A stretch of 64,000 nucleotides of DNA from contig JAALGZ010000013.1 in the NCBI GenBank assembly GCA_015227615.1, positions 1,234,226-1,298,225 of the forward strand, read 5' to 3'. Positions 31,362 to 45,390 of the stretch are shown here, piece by piece. This DNA is from Labyrinthula sp. Ha. Its lineage: Eukaryota; Sar; Bigyra; Labyrinthulida; Labyrinthulaceae. The notes under the pieces are model-generated. The model worked only from the letters and a program-made list of their open reading frames with translations. It did no database searches and had not been told where the DNA came from. Positions within the stretch are counted from its first letter, which is position 1. Each line of letters starts with the position of its first letter. The translations under genes and the position numbers were made by a program.

Positions 31362-33189
31362 GAAAAATAAGCGGAAACGAAGCAAGAAAGATTCAGAAGT
31401 AGCTGGAGCAAACGCTGATCCCCCCTGAAAGCAAACAACCCCATATTCATATTCAGATCCTCATTGACTTCACTAGAATAAGTCCAAAGCAAAAAACTTC
31501 ATCATAACCAAGAGCCACCAAAAGACAACATACCCACGATAAGCACCACAAAGCAGACACGATAAACATCCTCCTCCGAAAAACTATCCTTCTTGACCTC
31601 CCTATAAGCTATACACAAATCCCCCTTATCCTCCTCCAAACTGATCCAAAACCTGATCTTGAACATTCTTGCGCACGAAATCAATCAAAACTTTCCAGGA
31701 TGCAGCCAAATCACTCATCAATCATCATTAATACATCTTCAGAATCTTTAACATGCCGGAAATCGCGAATCAGGAGGTCGTGAGAGAACGGTTCAATCTT
31801 TTTTTCTATCCGATGTTGTTGTATTTTATTTGATTTCAACTTATTCCGGATATTGAAAATTTTGGGCATATTTACAAATTGAGCTCGAATAAGGCATTAC
31901 TACATACTTTTTAGGAACCTGTCACTGGAGTTAACGGAAGATAACAGTAAGATAAGACCAAGGCAAGATTATGTACAAGAAAGATACCATAAGATTCCAG
32001 AATACAAGAACAAGAACCTAACAGAACGTACCAATAACAGAACAAGCAAGAAACCAGCACAAAGGAGCAAAGCTTAATGGAAGATACCAGTAACAGGTCA
32101 AGTAAGGAAACATACACGATATAATAGAACTTAATGGAAAATACCGGTACAGAATGAAGTGTGAAAAGATGCAAGATTTAATGGAAGTTACCGGAATAAA
32201 TGTTATCTAAAATATGTACTATAACTAGGTAGTAAGACCAAGGCGAGTGTGAGGGTTAGGATACTTATCCCAAATAACTCCCTGTTAAAGTTAAGTTAAG
32301 TTAACAGGGTTATAAGAGGAAGGTATTTTCCTTTGTTTTTCTTGAGTTTTAGTAACCGAAAAACTTACATGCGCAGAAGAGTGTAGAACGAAGCATTTAG
32401 AGAAGTTTTGAAATTAGATTAAGCAATAATATGATAACTCTTTAGTCAGTAGTTCTCCAATAGATTATTCAGGTTAACTAGTACTTTTAGAGGCTTAAGT
32501 AATTGCGTGAGTGGAAACTAGGTTCATTCATAATAAATTCTCCCTTATGGTTGAAAATTAATTTAGAAAAAAATTTTGGTTTAAAGTATATAGTTTAACT
32601 CTTAACCTGGAAAATGAAGCCCCAGATAATTTTCTTGTAGATAAATTTTACCAAGATTATGCTTTTTCATAAGTTGTTCTCTTCTAGATATCTATTTCAA
32701 TACAAAAAAGAAATATGAATATAATGGCACCTAAAACTATACGAAGTTTTCAATAAATTAAAGTTAACACTATTTAGAATAGGTACCAACGCTAAAACTA
32801 TTTTTCTTCTCTAAAATTATATGTATTAAATTTTTTGAATCAAATTATAACTTATTTAACTCTTACAAGAAATAAATGTCAGATTTTGGCAAAGTTACAC
32901 CCAAAGATCGCCTCTGTCTCGAGTTTTTGTAAAAAGGTAGAAAATATTTATACAATCACAGTCATATTTGCACCAAAGTATTTTATCGTTTCAGCGCTTT
33001 ATCGTTTGTAAAAGCAAAAAACAAGTAGTGATACATAGTAATTTGCATTAAAATGACAGGGATTAGTGGCAGCGACTTAACTTAAGTGACGTATATCAGA
33101 TATTAACTAAAAAAAAGAAAAATCATGGAAAAATGGAAAAATGATGGAAAAAATATTTGTGAGCCTCCAACTAGGTTAATACAGCATCC
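31362..33189. other. LINE 3' flank, degenerate short repeats and a hairpin
   Basis: No gene seen. About 31362-31900 probably includes the LINE 3' UTR. At 31931-32205 a loose unit (TTAATGGAAGATACC followed by GTAACAG-like text) occurs four times at irregular spacing. At 32280-32309 CCCTGTTAA and TTAACAGGG form a 9-bp stem with a 12-base loop. Confidence 0.5.
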
Positions 33190-36100
33190 TAATGGGGTCC
33201 CCAGACCTTACGAGCCTTTAGATAAATTATTTACTTAACGAACGTCTGTGAGCGTCGGTGGTCTTGCTCAATACAAACTTAATGCATTCACTGATTAGAT
33301 CCATAAAATTCTGTCTCTGGGCATTTCACTCGTTCAAGAAGTAAGCCCAGCTGGGTTGAAAGATTGGGGTATCCAATGATGCAATCAATAAGGAAAGTCT
33401 TGGAAATAGCCCCTTTCTAAGATCAACTCCAGGTCTTTTGGCGTGGCAACTTTAGTAATCTAAAGCTGTCTCGTGATGGTTAATAGCTACTATGAAACGA
33501 GTGACAAAATCTTGCTCCCAAAGTTTATAGCAAACGAAATGAAACCTCTGATACTAGTAAATGTGAAGATCTCTCAATCTTGAAAGCCTGCGGCAGAATT
33601 GAAGAAATTTCTTTAAAATATGTAAGGTAGAGCCCTGGGAATGGTGAATAAATGAAATTTCTATCAATTGATGGAGGTCCTAACTCGCAAGTTAACAGGA
33701 AACTACTGAAAGAGCACAAAAATCTGGGAAATGTATCGAGAAGCAAGACGTATGATAAGCCATTGGAAGAAATCAAAAAGAAAAACAATCTCCTTGTCAT
33801 GAAAGAAAGCTTTTGAACTGGTAAAGCTGGAAGCAATATACATATAGTCTTTTTACCAAGAACACAAAGTATAAAAATATTCTGAGATAGAGTTTTTCCT
33901 GATTTCACACCTTGGCCAAATAACGAAGTTAAAAATTGAGAGAATTTTAACCCTGGAGGTCTGTAGTGGTGCTGTACAAGATCAATCCAGAATTGAAATA
34001 GATATCTCTCTCCAAAATATTAATAAAATACCAAACTAAACCAAGAAAGTAAAATAATTCAATATTAATTCAACAAAACCAAGAATCACTTTAACCAGAA
34101 ATTTCTAGAAAAGATACAACAAATGAGTAATAATATTGACATGAGTCACATCATTCTAATAAGAACCGCAAGTTAAGAAAAAAGCAACGTGCTCAAGAAA
34201 AAGGTTTCAGATTCTTTTAAATAACCAAAGCATTAAAAGGCTGGAACTTCGTCGACAAAAAACTGTAACTAGAGAATGGTACCTGGTCAAGAAAGTTGTA
34301 ATGAACAGGGAAGTAACAGGAAGAAGAGATAGAAGAACCTGGATAGTAGAACAGGTACCAAAAATACAAGAAAACTTTGGAAACATCAATACCTAGGAAG
34401 TCTTTATATAAATATAGTTTTCCGATAGCGCAATTCTGGCAACTTTAAACTACCAAAAAACGCAAAAAATAACAATATAAAAATGTAAAAGGCAGCAACG
34501 ATATTTAGAAAGCTCACTGGAAAATACCCAAAGATATACCAACCATGAGTCAATCATCATACCCAAATAGTGAATAGCAAGTTTTCGCATATTCACAGAG
34601 TTTAATATTTAAATGAAATCGGCACAAAACAAAAAGAATCCAACGAAAGATGAAATCCTGCTAACCTTAAAATGTATAAAGAACCAAAAAACTTCAGGTA
34701 AATATAAAATCCCCAATGGAGTGTTAGAGAGTTTAACTGAGTTCCAGAACCTTCTAGTCATAATAGTTCAAGGTTTTGTTGCAAAATTCAACCTGGAGTG
34801 AAATGACGAGTCTACCATATGTAACATGAATTGTATTTAAATATATAGGGATATCGTTTCTAAATACTCCGTAAACTTCATAGCAATCAGCTTGCTTAAT
34901 ACTGCATTCAAAGATAATAACAAAAAATTGCCGAAAAGAACTAAAAAACTGTAACAGCTTCCCTATTTTCAGCTTTTCTACCGAATTAGAAGGTTAAAAT
35001 CACATAAGACATACATACTAAAGATAATAACAGGGAAACCATCACAGAAGAAATTGAAACAAAAACTTAATTATTGACTTCAAATAGCATTTATTTCTAT
35101 ATCACACAGGTATATACAATACCACTTCAATATCATAAATTGTATAAGTTTATCCAACGTAGACTAATAAAATTTAACTACTTAGTCAAGTCCAGATGTA
35201 CAGAAACTAAATAAAGACCTAAAGCAACAAAAATTCACGAAGGAGTTATGCATGGAGGTAATCTTTCTCCTGTCTTATTTATCCTTACTTTAAATATTAT
35301 AACAGAAAGACTAATGAAAATTACTTTATGGAATATATTAATTATCAGAATATTTTTCTCATGACCTTTGTAGAAGATTTTGTACCCTTTTATGAAACCC
35401 CGAATAAGTTCTGGGTTCCATTCGACAACTGAAGAATATAGGGATTTACAGCAGCTTAAAGATAAAAAAATAACTTAAAGATAATGAAAATAGAAAAATA
35501 CATAGATTTCAGCAGCTAAATACCCAGAGAATTCGCCAATGAAGTGTTGAGTAAGTTTTACTTTGTCAGTTCTGGTAGATTCTTTCACAAGAAAATATCA
35601 TTACAATTCTACATAAGATAAAGGTTTTGTGGCGGAATAAGGAATAGATCTAAAAATAGATTGTTAGCTCCTATTCACAATGGAAACGTAATAACACAGA
35701 TGCTCAATAAATGAAAAGTTATATTAGTTTGTTGTGAAAAGATAATAGGAGTAACTGAATTCAAGAACCTTCGTTATATATCACACATTTGTGAAATACA
35801 CACAGAAACCACCATGTTAAAGATAGAACATGCTAAGATTGTTCTTCATCAAATATCACACATTCTGAATTCAAACCCACTTAACAAGAACAATGAAACG
35901 TGAAGCAGTGTATTCTATGATCCTGGCCCAATGCTCTATAATATTGAAAACCAGGATATAAAATCAAAGTTAAAGAAACAATACAGCAACTTCTCGGGAA
36001 AATAAAAGTATTTATATAGTAGATATGAAAGATACCAAGATCTTAATACTGTTATGTGATATAGATGTCTTGAAGAGAGTCAAAAAAATGATAGTCAACT

Positions 36101-36320
36101 TGAAAGAAAAGGGTGTAGGGAATGAACAGCTCCAGGTAGCAAGGTGAAATATAATAGCAACTCATGATATAAACTCAAATATGATAACTATCACAATGTC
36201 TGAACTAATTACCCATTCGATGATAGTGAATTATCTACAAGATATCAAAGATCCAATATCTTCAATAGAAGACTCTTCAAACAAAAATGAAAATCACCTA
36301 GTTGTATTTTTTTCCTAACA
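33190..36320 (+). mobile_element. Old degraded copy of the same LINE family
   Basis: The segment follows the LINE at 28.0-31.4 kb from the endonuclease start (GAGCGTCGGTGGTCTTGC near 33252) through the reverse transcriptase (matches near 34640, 35240 and 35368) to the zinc-finger region (near 35555) and part of the tail. It carries many stops and indels in every frame and has drifted to the AT content of its surroundings, so it is much older than the intact copy. The zinc-finger segment aligns here too, so that insertion is ancestral to both. Confidence 0.85.
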
Positions 36321-39300
36321 GGAAGAAATTTCAACCCATACAAGGCATCTCTAAGCCGCAGCTTAGGCGACGAAAAACATACCTGAATGGTTAAACACAT
36401 TAACAGTGCTAAGAATACCCATATCTAGATAATATGAACAGTAGAATAATGTCCGAAACAGTTAAGAGCACAACTCCAGTGGCTACTGCAGTTACATAAC
36501 GACCTGAACAATACTCTGGGCGACCATTATATGGGGTTCTGGGACATATTCTAAAGGATGGGACTAGAAGAGGAAGTGATCATTGCAAAAAACCTCACAA
36601 TCTGGAACAAAACTACTACAAAATTATTTTAAATCAATCTCATGCCATATCTCTCAACAAAAAGAAGAATCGTCTGAGGTATATAACCTGAGCATATGGG
36701 AACCAAAATACAGGGGTCATGATAATAACACATTTTCAAGGATGAAGAAAAAAATAGAAGTACCGGAAACGTTGTAATTCATCTAGATTTATACATTATC
36801 TGAATTCTTTCACAAATGATTAAACATGGCTCCACATCAATCTCACTGATATAATAATTGAACATGAGCACGGGTTATCCAAGAACAGAATGAATCGCCA
36901 AAGTTTCAGATTAGTACATACTATAAGGGCCATATCCAAGAGGAGCGAAGAGCATCTAGCCCTCCAAAATATACTGATAGATTTTCTTATATACATTTTA
37001 TAAGGCGCCATAAGATTAATAACAGCAGAGCCCAAGTTGAAGGTTAGTGTCTCCGCAAGTATAATGTCTATACTCGTCATTTAATCGTAGTGCAAAAAGC
37101 AGTTTATTTGTTTTCGATATTATATAAAGCACTCTTATTCTTAAAATCATAAATCCTAAAATCAAAATCATCGTGTTTCTGAGCACAAATATTACAGCAA
37201 ATGAAATTTACTTATTGAAGATATTCAAATATCACCTCCATAGATATCTAATTATCTGAGTCCAGATATTTTTCAATAACTCGTAGAATTAGTTAATAAT
37301 TTGATAATTTAGCTTTTGTCTCTTTCTTATAATTCTGATTCTTGTTGCTTTGATATTTGGTTGATATGGACCCTAAGGCAAAACATATTTAACTTAATTT
37401 ACTCCCCACATTGTTATAATTAAGAATAACAGAAAGTAAAAATTAAGCTCCTTATATTCTAAGTTAACAAAGCATTACCTTAGATATTATTAGAGTGTAA
37501 TTTCATTGTGTTGACCAACAAAAAATTCGGACTTGATTAATTTCAAATTGGGATTGAAATCAAACTTAGATAAGCAATACGTTTATTATGGAGTTTAATG
37601 GGGGAATTTTTTTGGGTGTCTTTGAACCAAACTCAAAGTAAAAATATATTATAAATACCTAGAGATGAGAAATGTGGTTTCTATCCTTTACTTATTCGGC
37701 ACCATTCATTCAGAGATATTTGACATTTAAGAGTACATTTTTTCTTTGTTTCTGAGGTCTGCAGAGTATTATAAATTGTCAGGAAGTCTACACAGAACAC
37801 TATAATCCCCAAAAAATATTTATTTGTCTAAATTCGTCCGTTAATTAGAATTGTGAACTTTGGCTCAGTTTTTGATGAATATTTCTTGGGGTATTACATG
37901 AATTAAAGGCTAGAATAATAAAATTTTATCCCAATATCGACCTTTTTCAAAAATTAAAACACTTCCTAAAATGAGAATTAATATTTACATATCTTGGGAA
38001 ATTGTTAGTTGGAGCTGGTCAGTACTATAATATAGGGAATTACACAAAAATTATTGGTTTCAAATTTTAAGATGTACAAATTTTCAACATCTGATCTTTC
38101 CCAGTAAATTTTATATAAGTAAAAGTTAAGCAAATGAAAAAAAATATAATTAATTCGGTAATTTAAGTGTTGCGAGTTTATAGGATTCTATAAGAAATAG
38201 ATAATCTATATAATTGCTCTTTATGATGTCACGTTCGAATATTTGTTTCTGAAAGATACGGAAAGATGGTAAAACGAATCCTTAAAACTAGTTTTTTAAG
38301 ATTTAAAGATGTCATCATTGTCAAATATCTTGAAAAATTAAATTGTTAGATTTTTCTTTAAATGTAAAACGCATATGTGTGACATTATTGTATGTGGAGG
38401 TGGTTTCGTGACAAGAACTAAGGAATAGTATATTCTTATTTTTTCACTAATCATAGTTTTTAAAACTTTATATTATTTCCATACTTTAAAATTTGATGTG
38501 GTTAAGTATAAGATTTAACTTGCTCTTTATATTTAGTATTTTGTAGAAGAGTTGAAAAGTACTGTTGATCATATGGCTATTATATTGCATTATTGAAAAT
38601 TTCATTGATAAAATTTTCACCACCCCATAATAACAAAAACTATAAGTAATATTATTTACCAATAGACTCAAAATTGAACAGAATATCAATATTCAACAGT
38701 TTAAAGAAGTCGGGAAATATTTTCTTCGTTGCTTTCTGGTGGATATAACCTGGATGCGTTATATTTTGCTGGTACCTGATGTTCAACATTAGATTCAATA
38801 TCTTATGTTTTATAGTATATTATATGAAAGTAAGAGTATTTAAAAGCTTTATGAAACTTTTTAATCTCTTATACAACTCATAATAATATGTAATGAACTA
38901 ATTTTAATAATTATTTGATATTTTATCCAATATACAGTTTGACCTGAAAAGGAATAGAACATAAAAGAATCTTTCAGTAACTAAATGCAAACAGATTAAT
39001 TGCAAAATTTTTAATATAACTTGAGAGATAAGTTTTCTAGACTGAAATATTGATATAAAAACATTATTTAGATACACAATGAGATAGTTTATGGCGTGAA
39101 ATTAGCATATATATATCAAGAATATTGAAATGATAAGTTTTATTAAAACCTAAATTATAAAATAAAGAAATATAATAATATGGTATAATATACTTAACAA
39201 ATTAAGTTTAAACTTTTTGTTGCAGCAATAAAAAGTATTTTCTAAGAAAAATTATTTTCCCTCAGGTAAATTCTATTATATAGTGCACTCTTAAGAACTC

Positions 39301-40419
39301 TGTCTCTAATGTATACACATATAAGTTTAAACTTGGTAGAAGTTTTACTTTTTCTTTTAATAATATAAAATTAATATAAAGATTTAATTATGTATTTTGA
39401 ATTATGTTAATCAAAGTTGAAGCTCAGGTACAAGCACTTCTCTAAGTTGATGATGAAGAATTCTCGCTATCGCTCATAAGTATATTTTATTTTTCCGGAG
39501 AATTAAATTAAACCACTATTATATATTTATTATAAACAATCATATGGAAAAATTAAATTGATGATACTTAGTTTCTAACAAATTTTTGTATGTAGAGATA
39601 AAAGCATTTCTATATGATGATTGTGACAAATTTTCGATGGTGTGAATCAATATATTTTTATTTTGTGTGAGTTAAATCCTACTTGAATTACTTATTATGT
39701 TATATTTAAAACATTTGTAGCTAATATTTAAAATATAAGCTAAATTTTAAATAATATAAGATTAGGGTTGTGCTAGAGGCATTTTACTCTCAGCATTAAC
39801 CTTTCTTTTCCTTGATGCGTAAGTTTGGTCTTACCATTTGCTAGTAACATTTCAATTGAGATAAATGTAGAATAAATTAGTCCAAAAAATAAGAGGTTTC
39901 GTAAGAAGAAAAATTGAATATTATAATTTTTACAGTTTTTTTAGATATACCGTTTTTCATATTAGGTTCTACTTTCGGTTTTATGGCTAACGTATATACA
40001 CATTGATTTTAAGTGCTATGTACATATAGTTTAAATGGTGTAATGATGGGTTACCTGATCATAGGTCAAGATATGAACGTGTTTAAACCTGATGATGATA
40101 ATGATAATCAGATTAATGAACCTCACTTATAACAATAAAATTGTATAGAAAAATTATGAATGCCAAATCCTTATAGCCTTGTGATGACGAATATGATTTA
40201 AGATGTACAGATCAGAAGTCTCAATCGCATGTAAAGCATAGAGTGATATTATCGATTAGATTTTTTTTCATGATGCATAATTTTATTGGTAGAGTTTAAT
40301 TTTAAGAAAAATAATAATCGAAAGAGTACGTAAACGAAGCTTAAAACATAAGTGTATAAAAGAATTAACAAAAGCACAAAAGAACAAAAAAACAACACCA
40401 TAAAAAAAATCTGAAATTT
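36321..40419. other. AT-rich stretch with one coding-like remnant
   Basis: At 36470-37080 there is weak coding-like text on + (for example GDHYMGFWDIF near 36515) with stops; it may be a further decayed part of the LINE or another lost gene. From 37080 to 40419 I see nothing that supports a gene or element. Confidence 0.35.
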
Positions 40420-42300
40420 GTTGGAATTGGATCCTGAGCAGTTCTATTTCAGCTTATAAAATACTGAAGACAATATTAAATTATAACAAAAACGAATTCA
40501 AAGAATCTAATAAAAGGTTTTGAAACTTTCAAAAGTCTGATGAATAAAAAACTTGTTCAGATAATAGAGACTGAATATATCTTTGATTAGATACAGAAAT
40601 AGCAAGAAAAGTTTTTTGAGGTAAGTGATAAGTTTAATTAAGTAATAAAGATCTGAATTTTCTCATTGATTAACCCAAGGAACATTGGATTCGAGTTTAA
40701 ACCTATGTGATTGCGAAAAAAGATATGACAAATCTCACCGAGGATTAAATTAATTTTAAGTACATAATTAGAGAAGAATAGATTTTTTTTAGTTTCACAG
40801 AATAAATTTGTTCAAAAGAATCCTTGTACATTTTGTTTAAGCACGAAACTTTTAAGAAAGAGATTAAAAGGCTTGGATATTAAGATGTGATAGAGGATAT
40901 ATTAAAACAAAAATTTCACACAACGTGGTAAAAAATATGTGCCTACATGCTAAGTTTCTATTATTTCTTTTCAAAAACCACAGATTATCGACCAACATTT
41001 GAATGATTGAGATTTTAGAGAAATTTTTTAAAGAACAACTTTTATGTGACAATTCCGGTGGTACTTAAATAGACTCACATCAACAAACTTAATGTTACAA
41101 GCTTATTCCTATCACCCCTCTAGGAGTGAATTGCATTAAGGGAAAATATTTTGACTATACCTTAATTGTGACCGAAGACGCCCTAGCTGTCATCAAGGAC
41201 GTTCAAAAGCTGAGCATTTGAATGTAGAAGTAATTTTAGGACATAGGTTCAAGGTTCATTCCTGAGTAATCAAAATTTCTGCATGGCGCATTTCCAGTGT
41301 ATCAAGTACGTTTTACTATACATTGTGTCTTTGTGAAAGTTGCTATATGGTGAAGATATGTCAACTTTTTGCGGCAACATTATAAAATTAATATTGGAGA
41401 ATTTTATAAATCCCTCAACTCTAGTTCATTTTGTTGAAGTTATTATAACAAATACTCCCAACAGCACCGGTTAAGGTATTCAAAAAGGTCAATAAAAGAA
41501 AAGGATGCTATGTATTGGACATCTAATTTAAAGAATATAACCTCTTCAAACAAACCTATTCAACAAGTGTAGTAAATATAGACTATGTTTTGAGCTAAAG
41601 AAGAATAGAAGACATAGCAAATAAAGTAAAGTTTGAACAAAAGGACAGCCTATCAGAACAATATTTCTAAGAACCACTAACTGAAAACCTTGCATAAATT
41701 TAAATTTTTGGTGCATGAAGATAATACCATATCAGATCAGATACTTCATTACTCTAAAGATCAAATTAGAAAAGCTTATAATTACCATATTTCACTTAAA
41801 ATATCTAAACCTAAGTAAATTTTTTTTCAGGAGGATAAAAGAAATTACAGATTAACGTTTATTGAATAAGATATAAATACCCTTCATATATTATGATTTC
41901 CTTGTTAAGCAAAATAACATCTTTCCCGTGAACATATTTATAGAATCTGTGCTAAGAAAGAAGTGTTTGATATTTGAGAAAAAAGTATAATTAAAAGATG
42001 AAAATATAAAATAAGTTCCTTAACTGAAAATATCTAACAAATTTTGACAGGTTGCCTGTACCAGTACGCAGGACGATAGAATATAAAATTCATATTACAA
42101 ATATAACAAATTTGATGGTTCCAATTAAGTCTTTGCCGTTATATTTAGAACTCAAGTCTAATTCAAGTTGTTCTACAGCGCTAGTTTTTACTCTTGTGAA
42201 GGATGAAAAATAGGATTTAATATAATTTGAGTTATATCAAAGTATTTAAGACAAATTTTAGAGGATGTATATGAAGAAATTTCTGATCATGAAAAAAATT
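40420..42300 (+). repeat. Unclassified ~1.9-kb coding-like repeat, copy B
   Basis: Aligns with 25700-27660 in the same orientation over its whole length, but is more decayed: no frame longer than about 60 codons survives. Clear shared blocks are near 40430-40560, 41290-41460 and 41600-41690. No LINE follows this copy, so the LINE next to copy A is not part of the unit. Confidence 0.6.
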
Positions 42301-45184
42301 AAAAGGGTTAGCATTTAATATAAAACTATTTACCTAAAGATAGAAAACATATCAGGAAATAGATTGAGTTGGAGCAACTTTTCTCATAGAGAATGTAATT
42401 TCTAATCTTTAACCAAATTTTTATGTTAAAATTAGAGCTTTTTATGATTAAAAACTTTCTTAATCTCGACTTTTTTATTATCAAAACCATATCCCTAACA
42501 TGAAAATTTTAATTTTAATCCATGTAAAATATCCCCAGCTTCTCTTTCTTATATATTTTTCGAAGAAATCCTGTTACGACCTCTAAGTTTTATACATATT
42601 TTGAATTGAAATTTGAACTTTGAGTTTATTTTTTTGAATTTAATTTCAAATCATGCTCGTATATGCCTTGAATCAAAGTCATAATCGTCATTCAGTTTAA
42701 TAGACGAATTAGAAAACCATCTTTCCAATAAATATAAATAGTATAAACCAATATTTGAAATCATCCTTCAAACATAAAATTAGTTTACATATGAAAAACT
42801 TTCAAGTTTCTAAAGTTCAAGAATATATCTTATTTTATTCGAAAAATAATTATACTTCATAAGAATCTAGCTTTGAAATTATGAACCCCGCTTATTTTCT
42901 CTTTGATTATTATTTTCATTGATTGTTTGAAGATATATCACAATTTTTCAAACATATGTTTATATGTTACCTTATTCAACAATTCTTAATAAATACGGAG
43001 GATTTTTAATCCCTATGTTCACTAACCATTAAGAAGCCCCTTTATCTTATTAATGTGTATTATCCTCATGTAAACCTTGATTATTGGTCCTTAAAATTCG
43101 GAAATTTTGGTTTTTGAATCTATAATTCAACAATCTTATAACAAAAAATATATATTTATAGGCAACAATATAGTTTTTTTCAAACCTTATCTTGGCTAGA
43201 AGTTTTGTTTTCGTAATTCATATAAATATAGATTAGAATTAATTTTAGCTTTACAAATTAATTTTACATTGTCAAATTCGTCGGAATAACACCATTGAAC
43301 CCTCTATATATGCACCAAGAATAACAATTTTCAGTGAATTATGAATTTTATTTTTCTTTGAAAAGAGGAAGTCATTGAGTGTATTCAAAGACATGGTAAT
43401 TGTCTTGGAATCTGTCCGAGACAATATGGTGATTTTTTCTTAAAGCAATTACTGGAGTTCTGATTTGGTTTATCGGATATTCAACACGGGAAATGAAATG
43501 TTTGTTCTAATAGAGAAGAAAAATGGTTCGTTGGTATTTGAATCTGAACTAATAAGTTGAGATTGGGTTTTTAGACCTAGCTTTACCGTATAACTGTAGA
43601 TTTTTTTACTTATACTTCATAAACATACAAACAAAACAAGGAGTTATTACATTTTGAAATACAATGACTTTACTAAAATAAAAAACTCAGAAAAGGTTAT
43701 ATTATTATATCAAATGTTTGGTAGAAACGAGAGTATATTTTTAAGATAAATTTTATGCCTGCATTTATCGTTTGTATTTTCTGATGTACTAGAATACATA
43801 GTTTTTTATTTAGGGAAGTCACGTCGAAAACCGACAGCTAGGCCGTGATAGGCAAAATATATTATTTATAAATATAAGAATCCACATATTTAGATAGGTA
43901 AGGCGAAATAGCACAATTTTTTTAAAGATACAGGTACTACATTATAATTTTTAGCAGCGTTTGAGCTTCTGAAGTTTTCCAATTTTGTCTAACTAGTACT
44001 TAATTATTTGTAAGAAGTGCTATTTTAAGCTGTATAAATTATTAAGTAATGTAATATTGTTCTGTATTTATATAAAGAACAAAGATTTAGCAAAGAGAGA
44101 GTCTAATACTTGACTTCTTAGTATCTAACTAGACCGTATTATATTTCATAGATAATAATATAAAAGTGTTCAATGCTACGTAGAACTTCAAAATTATATT
44201 TTAATTCTTTAAAAACCTGGAAGAAATTTATTTAATCTTCTAGGGATCAAATAGGGTATTTCAGCAAATAATTTTCCTCAAATAACATCAATATATTCTT
44301 AAATATCTATAGTTTTGATGAAATTTACTCAAGTAGTTGTAAGAGATGAAATTTAATTCAATATAGCAAAGAATACATTACATTCTGTTTCTAAAATGTA
44401 AGTATTAGTTCAATCTTTTGAAAAAGAACCTTAAATTTACAAAATTAATTTTCTTTTTGACAAAAATGTATCACAACATTCCGAGAAGCTATTGAGTAGA
44501 TCATATATGTTAAGTTAAGCTTTGACCTCAAAAATCTAAGAATTGCGTCTTTGTAGTTTGATAACTTAAGATCTTGTAAGTTTAGACTGATTTAACTAGT
44601 CCTATGGTTAAGATCCAGTTTCTTATATGAATTGAGGTCAAAGGCATCGATAAGAACATTATGAACCGACAAATTGCTAAGAAACTAAACAAATTAAAGA
44701 AATTATTGTTGTATACTTAGAAACACGTTTAATTTTGCAAAAACTGATTTCAGAATATAATTAACCTCTACTTATTTTTTAATTAAGAGTATATACTGAT
44801 CCCCTTAGTAACCGATCTCAGTGATAATTTAACGGGTACCTAGAGTTGTCTCGCAGCAGTATATTTCAATATGTCCATACCCTTATCTTTATAATATATT
44901 GCTAGTTCATGTTTTCATTGTAGCGACATATAGCTGAAAGTGATAATCTTAGCTTATCACAAAGACCAATTAGACATTAATTCATAGAAAATGCTAGCAG
45001 AAATCTACTGAATGAGAATATAAAAAGACCCCTTTACTCTATTTTTTTGATCTTGGACAAAGTTGGTCAATTGTGAATTACCAGTACACAAAGCGTTGTC
45101 TACAATAAAATCGTTAAAAAACAAATTCATTGTTTTAACCATTTATTAAGCACAGATTCTACGGAATACTGAAATCGAGCTTAC
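42301..45184. other. AT-rich stretch
   Basis: No gene supported. A short islet at 43366-43475 (RHGNCLGICPRQYGDFF) has coding-like composition, but neither a start nor a family could be found. Confidence 0.4.
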
Positions 45185-45390
45185 ATGACAAAACTTGAGT
45201 CTAACATCTGTTACTGGTCTGGCTAGGAAAAAAGTTGGGGGAAACGAGAAGGATCGCCTTGTGGATACATTAAGACAGATTCGACGTTATTTGAACGGTT
45301 ATGACAGGAAGGACAGAATGGTAGTTTTGTTTGATTCAATCAAAACACGGTTGGACAGTATGTACGTTTTTATAAGAATTTTTAGGGTAA
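45185..45390 (+). CDS. Probable small protein gene (49 residues) with two 28-nt introns
   Basis: ATG at 45185, exon 1 to 45198 (14 nt), intron 45199-45226, exon 2 45227-45357, intron 45358-45385, then two bases and TAA at 45388-45390. Both introns are exactly 28 nt with GT...TAG ends, and the joined exons total 150 nt in one frame. The product starts MTKLEKKVGGNEKDRLV, is highly charged and looks like one long amphipathic helix (LRQIRRYLNGYDRKDRM, DSIKTRLDR). Its codon use and GC content differ from the AT-rich flanks. I do not recognise the family; a faint likeness to the coiled coil of BRK1 (SCAR/WAVE complex) is too weak to name it. It stands alone in a 4-kb gene-poor stretch. Confidence 0.48.

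Noticed and set aside
45185-45390. Naming the 49-residue protein BRK1
   Set aside because: Only a faint likeness of one helix; the conserved N-terminal part of BRK1 is absent.
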